A stretch of DNA of 15,605 bases from CAYUAI01 sp964442745 (GTDB taxonomy: Bacteria; Pseudomonadota; Gammaproteobacteria; S012-40), in the NCBI GenBank assembly GCA_964442745.1, contig CAYUAI010000092.1:1-15605 (forward strand), written 5' to 3'. Below, one piece after another: positions 6,906-12,820 of the stretch. A program made the position numbers and the translations under genes. Position 1 is the first letter of the stretch. Every line of letters starts with the position of its first letter. The notes beneath the pieces are model-generated. The model was given only the letters and a program-made list of their open reading frames with translations, searched no databases and was not told the DNA's origin.

Positions 6906-7100
6906 GGCTGTCCGAGAATGGATGGCCTATGACTCGGCGCACATTTCCCGGTCCTTTTCAGCGAATAGCAACGGCTATTCACCTCAAATGATCGAAAAAT
7001 CTGCACTCAAATGGATTGTCCTCGCAACGACCGCCATGGAGGGTGGAAATGAGAGTTTAGCAGGAGCCATCAACCCGCCGACTTCCATTCTCGGACAGCC
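6906..7100. mobile_element. 195-bp MITE-like element with 17-bp terminal inverted repeats
   Basis: The left end ggctgtccgagaatgga (6906-6922) is the exact reverse complement of 7084-7100. The GGCTGTCC-type tip resembles the ends of several DDE-transposase insertion sequences, but I cannot name the family. The 161-bp interior encodes no recognisable transposase fragment. No clear target-site duplication is seen. An open frame runs through it from an ATG at 6922 into the methyltransferase gene, but this looks incidental. The element ends 22 bp before the likely methyltransferase start, so it probably inserted in that gene's upstream region. Confidence 0.72.
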
Positions 7101-7122
7101 AGCCATATCAATGGAAGGCAAT

Positions 7123-7755
7123 ATGAAACCGCATGAAACGAATTTATTATTGCAGGCGAAATATAATATAACTGCTTATTTTTATGACATTCTCGATTAT
7201 CCTTGGGAGAGGGTGTATCGGCAATGGCGTCCAAGTTTGGTGGGCGATTTGAGAGGTAAAGTCTTAGAAGTTGGCGTTGGAACGGGGAGAAATCTACAGT
7301 TCTATCACCAGGACATCGACTTGGTAGCCATTGACTTAAGTAACCAGATGTTACACCGAGCAAAAAAACGAATGACGAAATCAAAATGTAAAGTGAGGTT
7401 AGTAAATGAAGATGCGACGACCATGCAATCAATAAACTCAAATGAATATGACTGGGTATTTTCCACGTTTATGTGTTGTGTGATGCCGGATGAAATACAG
7501 CAACTCGCTATTAAGCAATTCAGTAGAGTACTGAAGCAGGATGGAAGGTTTAGAGTTTTAGAAATCGTATTTTCAAAAAATAGTCAAATAAAAAAAAGAC
7601 AAGAAAGGCTCGCTTCGTTTGTTGAAAAAGTATATGGCGCGAGATTTGATAGAAATACTTTAAGCTATTTTGAGCAATCACCACATCTGAAAATCACAAA
7701 CACATCTTACTTAAAAGACGATACCTATCTGTTAATTGAAGGTGTGCATGTCTAA
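7123..7755 (+). CDS. Class I SAM-dependent methyltransferase
   Basis: A 210-residue protein from ATG 7123. Motif I is VLEVGVGTGRN (about residues 47-57), the SAM-binding glycine loop. The acidic residue ending strand 2 is Asp71 in VAIDLS, and NEDAT (95-99) is the adenine-contacting segment. DWVFSTF is strand 4 and GRFRVLEIVF is the strand-5 region. The LEVGVGTG form and overall size resemble UbiE/PmtA-type small-molecule or lipid methyltransferases, but the acceptor is unknown. The frame is open back to an ATG at 6922. I chose 7123 because GGAAGG at 7113-7118 is a proper ribosome binding site and because residues encoded upstream lie inside the inverted-repeat element and resemble no methyltransferase. 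If 6922 were used, a 67-residue foreign N-terminus would be added. Confidence 0.85.
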   Translation: MKPHETNLLLQAKYNITAYFYDILDYPWERVYRQWRPSLVGDLRGKVLEVGVGTGRNLQFYHQDIDLVAIDLSNQMLHRAKKRMTKSKCKVRLVNEDATTMQSINSNEYDWVFSTFMCCVMPDEIQQLAIKQFSRVLKQDGRFRVLEIVFSKNSQIKKRQERLASFVEKVYGARFDRNTLSYFEQSPHLKITNTSYLKDDTYLLIEGVHV

Positions 7756-7775
7756 AAATGACTAACACAATTGAT

Positions 7776-7799
7776 CAACGCGGACAATTTACAGCGTTG
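7776..7799 (+). terminator. Weak hairpin after the methyltransferase gene
   Basis: The arms caacgc (7776-7781) and gcgttg (7794-7799) enclose a 12-base loop, 20 bp past the stop codon. Only a short T-run follows (7800-7802), so termination efficiency would be low. Confidence 0.3.
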
Positions 7800-8009
7800 T
7801 TTCAAAAATGAGAATCAAGTTTTCACTTACATACTTAACTTTCATCACTGCTAGCCATACCATGCCTTCCGAAAAATTCGATCGCCTCTTTTCAACGATT
7901 TCCGTATATCACTGTGGTACCGTATCATGATTTAATCCATTGTAAATTTAGACTGGCTTTAGAATAAATCATTAAAAAATACGGCGTCATCTTCTTTTCC
8001 TCAGGTAGC

Positions 8010-8033
8010 GTGGATTAAGCGCAGCGAATCCAC
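8010..8033 (+). repeat. REP palindrome (second subtype), left half of an inverted pair
   Basis: A GTGGATT...AATCCAC palindrome with core aagcgcagcg. Its reverse complement recurs exactly at 8124-8147. It differs from the RAYT-flanking REPs by an extra base in each arm (gtggatt instead of gtggat), so it is a distinct subtype. Confidence 0.85.
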
Positions 8034-8123
8034 ATCCGCCATGAGCGATGTAATAACGTGCCAGTACCGCATTGAAATAACGGCAAGGCCAGGTGCATTC
8101 ATGGGTTTTAAACGCTTGTTCCG

Positions 8124-8147
8124 GTGGATTCGCTGCGCTTAATCCAC
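8124..8147 (-). repeat. REP palindrome (second subtype), right half of an inverted pair
   Basis: The exact reverse complement of 8010-8033, 90 bp away. The two copies form a BIME-like unit of 138 bp. The spacer has no coding potential. The pair lies in the long gap between the methyltransferase and membrane-protein genes. Confidence 0.85.
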
Positions 8148-8435
8148 ACTACAAATCTATTTTTCTTAAATTTACTGCGGCTCTAGCACACAACAGGATT
8201 ATCTGTTGCATTTTTTAACCGAATTATCCGTTTCAGTCTGCCATTTTCCCATACCCCTTGAATCCATCTTAAGCCTAAATATTTAAGAAATCACCGCCGT
8301 AGACCGATCATTAAATCGGATTACTGTGGAATGAGATAGCAATTCAAGAGATAGGCATTGACATCAATTTATTGATCATGTTGAAAATGTGTATTAGACG
8401 TTGAAGTGACTAGATTAATGGTTTTTGGAGGATTG
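8148..8435. other. Non-coding stretch before the membrane-protein gene
   Basis: No gene is seen. A small hairpin, caacag/ctgttg (8191-8196 with 8203-8208), is followed by ca and six T residues and could be a weak plus-strand terminator. A TTGACA at 8358-8363 lies about 70 bp upstream of the next start, but no good -10 box is found 16-18 bp after it. Confidence 0.35.
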
Positions 8436-9083
8436 ATGAATCTAGTATATGCACGACAATTAGTGATTACTTTCATACCATCTATATTGATGCTCGTAGC
8501 CGTTGCAATGGTAAGCGTACTATCTCAAATAGATGTAGGCTATCTTACTAGGGATGTGGCAGCCATTGCAAATATTCATCCTCTTTCAGGAGCGCTTTCG
8601 AATCTAGGGATTTTTCTGTGGTGCGTGGCAGCATCCATTTGTTTATTTTCAGCAATGATTCTCCGGCATTTTAATCAAACAAAGACTTTCTGGTTTCTCG
8701 TTAGTTCGGGCATTTTATCAGCATATCTTATGTTAGATGATGCATTTATGCTTCATGAAGCATTAGTGCCTGGATATTTCGGAATAAGCGAAAAAGTCGT
8801 ATTTGTGATTTTAGGTATTTGTGTATTAAGTTATTTGATGATATTTAGAAGGATAATATTAGAAACACGCTACCATTTCTTGCTATTATCTCTAGGATTT
8901 CTATCGCTTTCTGTTGTGATTGACACAATTCTTCAGCTATGGTTACGCCCGCTTGGTCACTGGGAATTATTTTTTGAAGACGGGGCTAAATGGCTTGGTA
9001 TTGCAAGCTGGTGTAGCTATTATGTACACACATCTTATCAATTTGTTATCAATGTCCATGCCCGACCTAATCGGGTAGCCTAG
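8436..9083 (+). CDS. Six-helix membrane protein of unknown function
   Basis: A 215-residue protein, highly hydrophobic. Likely transmembrane helices are at about 8-29, 54-76, 84-101, 119-138, 147-166 and 183-205. Polar residues are clustered at helix ends: D101-D102-AFML-H107-E108 after helix 3, E181-D182-G-A-K185 at the start of helix 6, and His198 inside it. Such buried Asp/His/Glu sets are typical of metal-dependent membrane hydrolases, for example the CREST ceramidase-like superfamily, but I do not recognise this family and make no assignment. The start is ATG 8436, because GGAGG (8427-8431) lies just upstream; the frame is open to a GTG at 8406 that lacks a ribosome binding site. It appears monocistronic, ending just before a degenerate REP and a strong terminator. 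Confidence 0.75.
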   Translation: MNLVYARQLVITFIPSILMLVAVAMVSVLSQIDVGYLTRDVAAIANIHPLSGALSNLGIFLWCVAASICLFSAMILRHFNQTKTFWFLVSSGILSAYLMLDDAFMLHEALVPGYFGISEKVVFVILGICVLSYLMIFRRIILETRYHFLLLSLGFLSLSVVIDTILQLWLRPLGHWELFFEDGAKWLGIASWCSYYVHTSYQFVINVHARPNRVA

Positions 9084-9094
9084 TCGCACAAATA

Positions 9095-9121
9095 GGTGCG
9101 ATTCGCTTTGCTTAATCCACC
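9095..9121 (-). repeat. Degenerate REP palindrome
   Basis: This resembles the 8124-8147 subtype (attcgct, tgcttaatccacc) but has an extra base in the left arm and a changed core, so the palindrome is broken. It sits 11 bp after the membrane-protein stop codon. Confidence 0.65.
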
Positions 9122-9160
9122 TTGCCCCTGAAATCAGTTTAAGCTTACGGCAAAATAATA

Positions 9161-9213
9161 AACCCAGGGTAAAAAAAACCTGCAATATATGCAGGTTTTT
9201 TTTACCCTGGGTT
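9161..9213. terminator. Bidirectional intrinsic terminator with perfect 24-bp stem
   Basis: Bases 9161-9184 are the exact reverse complement of 9190-9213, with a five-base loop. The inner part reads A8-cctgca-loop-tgcagg-T8, which gives a GC stem followed by eight T residues on both strands. It separates the convergent membrane-protein gene (ends 9083) and PKD lipoprotein gene (ends 9223) and should stop transcription from both sides. Confidence 0.95.
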
Positions 9214-9222
9214 ATTTTTAGT

Positions 9223-11829
9223 TTACGGAATCACATTAATCCGAATACTCGGTGGCGTACTATCAAAACCGCCGACCGATGTTCTCACGTTTAATGTCAC
9301 TCGATACGAGCCAACACGACTGAATGTGACCGTTCCTGGGTTCTGTACAGAGGTATTCAACGAGGCACCACCGAAATCCCAATAATAAGAAACTGTCTGT
9401 GTCGTCGCTCCTGTTGATGAACCCGCAAAATTCAAACTGCTACCCACTCGAATTGTTGCATTACCTTGAGGTGATAAGATATTAGCTTGTAATTGTCCGA
9501 TGCCTCCGATGGGCGGTTGTGTGGGAAAAGAACCAGGCTGACTGACAATAATCCGACGTGTTCCCCCAATGCGTAAAGTCTCACCTGTTCTTCGATGAGT
9601 GCCGGATACCTCAAAGCGCACTTCAAATTCGCCGGCATTCCGAAATAGAACTCTACCCGGATTTTGCACGGTTAAATCAGGCAGTAAATTCGCATTACCA
9701 AATCCACTTAGTCGGACGAAACGCCATAGATAATGGATACCTTGATATTGTCTTGAGTCCAGGGAATCCCCTTGAAAGCTGACTTCTGAACCCGCACTAA
9801 TAATTATATCATTGGCTGGGGAAAGAATTCCGCCGGCTAATAATCCATTATCAATCACCCGAACAATGATAACCGCTCGCGAACGATTTAACACGTTACC
9901 GAAGGCATCAACTATCCTAACATTTAACGTGACCTGGTATTGTCCACCATGACGGAATATGACAGAACCCGCATTGCTTCGATTGGTGGACGGTGCAATG
10001 TTATCACTAAAAAACCATTGATATTCAACTTTATAGCTTGCTGATGGGGTCACGGGACGTGCGATAAAGTTCAATTGTTCACCAACATTAATAGTAATAT
10101 CATTACCCACCGGACTTAGAATCGGGCTTTGTTGTGGTATCTGTGGTGGTAAATTCGACCCAATGACAGTAATGGTACGACGCACTTCTTGGCCAACCAA
10201 AATACCATTGGTGTTCCCTGCAACGAAAGAAACGTTATAGATTCCAGCCTGGGTAAATGTAATGGTTCCGGGATTAAGTAAGCTAGACGTTGGGGCGGCC
10301 TCATCGAAATTCCAAAAGTATTGCAATGGGGTCAACCTTGCTTCTGGCAACCCTGTCGCGGCTTGCCCGGAAAATGTGACGTAATCACCCACTTGAATCG
10401 TCATATCATAGGCCGGTGAAATAATTTGATTTTGGGTGGCGGTAGGTCCTTGATTACCGGTTGACTGAACCGTAATGATACGTATTGGAGGATTGGGGTC
10501 CGCGAGTCCTGTTGCATCTGCTGTGATAAACCGCACGGTGTAAACCCCTGGATTGTTAAATCGAATGAGACCAGGAACTCGCTGGGTTGAATCTTCATTG
10601 GTGCCACCAAAATCCCAAAAATAACGCAACGGTCGATTATTTTCTGGATCAAATCCATCGCCTGAAAAAAACAAGGCATCCCCCGGACGAATCACGACGT
10701 TTGTGGTTGGTGAGCTAATGATTCCCCTAGGCGGAAGATTATTAGAGACATTGCCTGGTAATACAGTCACCACAACTTGTGCCGCTTGGATGTTCGATAC
10801 CCCTGAATTAGTTTGGACGTTTAAACGTATTATAAAGGTACCGGCGGATAAAAAGCTTAGACGACCCGGTGTTTTTGCTGTTGGGCTAGGTACAGGAGAG
10901 GTAATTGCTCCCCCAAAATCCCAAAAATACCGCAAGGAAGAAGGCCCAATCGCCGGACCGAAACCTGAACCGATAAAATCAATGCTTTCACCTACACTAA
11001 TAGTCACGTTGCCACTCATCGGTGACATAATCAATGGCACGGGAACGGCAACAGGTGTATTAGGTAATGGAGACGGCGCCGGGTAAGGGGTGCTATAACC
11101 TGGTGCATTCGTGGCAGGTTGAACAATAATAACTCGGGTACTGGGTGTTGGATCAGATATGCCTAAATTATTTGTCACCATTAACTTAATTACAAAAACC
11201 CCTGGTACATTAAAAAATATTTGACCAGGATTCTGCGCATTCGAATTCGGGCCTGCCCCACCAAAATCCCAATAATAATTTATCGGTGTTCGCCTCAAGG
11301 TATCGGAAGCAGCGGCTGAGAAATTCACTGATTGACCTGTCATGATCGTCATATTCTGCGCGGGGCTTAACATTAAGCCTTCCGGCCAAGCGGCCAAAGG
11401 TGAAATGTCCTGGTCAGCAACGGCTTTAATGGACGGCGAAGCCAGCGCCCGGGACTGCGACCTTTTCACCTTTAGCGTATTACATTCTTCAGGTGCATTT
11501 TCGATATTTTTTGATACTTTATTATCATCTTGAGACGCTGTCACCTGACAGACAAAACCGTTGATTTTGATTTGCCATGCACCCACATCAGCGTTGGTGC
11601 TGGCTAGCAAATTATTCGCTAAATCATCAATGAGCTCGATTTTTGAGACCCCATTACTTCGACCAGCAACCGTCAACGTTGCGGTCTCCTTATCCCAGCT
11701 AGCATGTGTAATAGTTAAATCATTCGATTGAGACGTGTCGGGATTATCACATGCCAACAGAACAACTGAAATAAAAAAAATGAGAAACAATGAAAAACAA
11801 TGAATACGACAATAATGGCTTAACGACAT
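9223..11829 (-). CDS. Lipoprotein with seven PKD-like domains
   Basis: An 868-residue exported protein. A hydrophobic signal ends in the lipobox LLAC, so Cys27 would be lipidated. The next residues are Asp-Asn, which in E. coli retain lipoproteins in the inner membrane. Residues 38-117 form a separate beta domain (THASWDKETATLTVAG ... VGAWQIKING ... ENAPEEC) with a possible C94-C116 disulfide. Seven PKD-like beta-sandwich repeats follow at about 153-236, 266-356, 370-454, 469-555, 569-658, 668-763 and 783-867. Each has an ISP..(N/D)(I/V)TI opening, a YxWDFGG-type core (degenerate in repeats 4-6), an NPG turn and a G-Y-V strand. There is no catalytic domain, so an adhesive, carbohydrate-binding or scaffold role is likely. 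The ATG has GGGGGAG upstream. It is divergent from the cytochrome gene at 12821. Confidence 0.88.
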   Translation of the reverse strand: MSLSHYCRIHCFSLFLIFFISVVLLACDNPDTSQSNDLTITHASWDKETATLTVAGRSNGVSKIELIDDLANNLLASTNADVGAWQIKINGFVCQVTASQDDNKVSKNIENAPEECNTLKVKRSQSRALASPSIKAVADQDISPLAAWPEGLMLSPAQNMTIMTGQSVNFSAAASDTLRRTPINYYWDFGGAGPNSNAQNPGQIFFNVPGVFVIKLMVTNNLGISDPTPSTRVIIVQPATNAPGYSTPYPAPSPLPNTPVAVPVPLIMSPMSGNVTISVGESIDFIGSGFGPAIGPSSLRYFWDFGGAITSPVPSPTAKTPGRLSFLSAGTFIIRLNVQTNSGVSNIQAAQVVVTVLPGNVSNNLPPRGIISSPTTNVVIRPGDALFFSGDGFDPENNRPLRYFWDFGGTNEDSTQRVPGLIRFNNPGVYTVRFITADATGLADPNPPIRIITVQSTGNQGPTATQNQIISPAYDMTIQVGDYVTFSGQAATGLPEARLTPLQYFWNFDEAAPTSSLLNPGTITFTQAGIYNVSFVAGNTNGILVGQEVRRTITVIGSNLPPQIPQQSPILSPVGNDITINVGEQLNFIARPVTPSASYKVEYQWFFSDNIAPSTNRSNAGSVIFRHGGQYQVTLNVRIVDAFGNVLNRSRAVIIVRVIDNGLLAGGILSPANDIIISAGSEVSFQGDSLDSRQYQGIHYLWRFVRLSGFGNANLLPDLTVQNPGRVLFRNAGEFEVRFEVSGTHRRTGETLRIGGTRRIIVSQPGSFPTQPPIGGIGQLQANILSPQGNATIRVGSSLNFAGSSTGATTQTVSYYWDFGGASLNTSVQNPGTVTFSRVGSYRVTLNVRTSVGGFDSTPPSIRINVIP

Positions 11830-12058
11830 TTCATCTCCCCCAAGAAATGATACTTCAGGTGCGGCCGCGTACGGAACGTTATTCTTTTAAAGCATCGAAG
11901 CAGAGCGAATACAGTTGAAGGCTATTTTATGGAAAAGTAGTTTGTCTGCCTTCATTTATAATGATTCTTCTTCGTATTGTTAATACACCTACTTATTGTT
12001 ATTAAGTTGTATAACTTTAATACAAAAGACTGCCCAGAGCAAACACTAAGTGATCAAT
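11830..12058. other. Intergenic region upstream of the PKD gene
   Basis: This holds the minus-strand ribosome binding site of the PKD lipoprotein gene and AT-rich sequence that probably contains its promoter. No convincing -35/-10 pair could be picked. A gcggccgc octamer lies at 11863-11870. Confidence 0.4.
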
Positions 12059-12433
12059 ATGTTGCGAATATCCACCGCAATCGCTGGGAGGCTTATCCTT
12101 AATTATAGGACATCATATGTAAAATTTCGCTCGGTCATGCCACCTATTATTGACCACAAACCCATGATCGTTGTTATTGGTGCACTGGTATGCTTTTTTC
12201 TTAGCGTGCAAGACAAACATGCGAGCTATTATACTACAGCGATTTCTAATCATATTAGTTTGATGGCTGACAGTCACATAATATCTATCGCCAAGGTATC
12301 AGGATATTGGCCCTTGCTTTGCCCGACTAACCGATTTTTACGCGTTGCCTATCCCTCAGTTCATCGTCACGATCTCGATCGAGTCGTTAATCTCATGACA
12401 TATGTGCAGGAAAAACGCAATACTGATGAGTGA
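12059..12433 (+). CDS. Doubtful small protein with one hydrophobic segment
   Basis: An open frame of 124 residues from ATG 12059. Around residues 36-48 it contains one hydrophobic stretch (MIVVIGALVCFFL) that could be a signal or membrane segment. No family is recognised, and no ribosome binding site precedes this ATG or the in-frame GTG at 12050. Composition gives little support for coding. It is recorded only because it is the longest frame in the roughly 1-kb gap between the PKD and cytochrome genes, and it may well be spurious. Confidence 0.25.
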   Translation: MLRISTAIAGRLILNYRTSYVKFRSVMPPIIDHKPMIVVIGALVCFFLSVQDKHASYYTTAISNHISLMADSHIISIAKVSGYWPLLCPTNRFLRVAYPSVHRHDLDRVVNLMTYVQEKRNTDE

Positions 12434-12820
12434 AATTCACTCGCCGCGATATTATTAAGCGATTTGGATTTACATCGGGTCTCAATGGATACTAGACTGT
12501 AAAGAGTTGCAAAGATTTTCAACAACAATAAATAACCATAAAAACCGGCATAGAAGCCTACCAATTAATCGTGCTTAGCCTTGAGTTCCACACTGTTTTT
12601 TCTTCAACCGGCAATACAATCTGTATTACCTCCATCAGAAAAGCCAGTGTGAAATCCAATGCCTTTGCGCTGCTGTGATTTGAAGTTTTGCACCCTGTCG
12701 GTCAACCATTGTTAACACTTCACGCTCTTCCATGTGAGGCTATTTTCAATGCTAATTTTATACCGTGGGGAAACATCAAGTTATCGGGGAGGTAACTTGG
12801 TACAGGAGGGGGAATAATTC
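12434..12820 (+). promoter_or_regulatory. Leader region of the cytochrome gene with inverted repeats
   Basis: No gene is seen. The arms cacactg (12589-12595) and cagtgtg (12645-12651) could pair, extended inward by a T-rich and an A-rich segment, and enclose a small aatac/gtatt hairpin. Just before the gene, aagtta (12778-12783) and taactt (12793-12798) form a hairpin whose loop holds GGGGAGG, a decoy-like ribosome binding sequence. The real site is AGGAGGGGG at 12804-12812, ahead of ATG 12821. This could be an RNA-level control region; no riboswitch class is established. Confidence 0.35.

Noticed and set aside
6922..7122. N-terminal extension of the methyltransferase from the ATG at 6922
   Set aside because: The segment lies mostly within the inverted-repeat element, has no methyltransferase features, and a better ribosome binding site (GGAAGG) precedes the ATG at 7123.
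7070..7441. Minus-strand open frame overlapping the methyltransferase
   Set aside because: Antisense to the SAM-binding domain and across the inverted-repeat element; no recognisable protein features.
8034..8123. Deleted RAYT gene between the second REP pair
   Set aside because: The 90-bp spacer encodes no HUH or YIH-NPV motif on either strand.
10703..11086. Plus-strand open frame of 127 codons inside the PKD gene
   Set aside because: It lies antisense to well-conserved PKD repeats, lacks a ribosome binding site, and has a composition explained by the opposite strand.
12620..12770. Resemblance to the cobalamin riboswitch core (a GTGTGAAATCC and CTGTGA arrangement)
   Set aside because: The conserved CCCGC segment and the B12 box are not recognisable, so the resemblance is too partial; an RF00174 covariance search would settle it.
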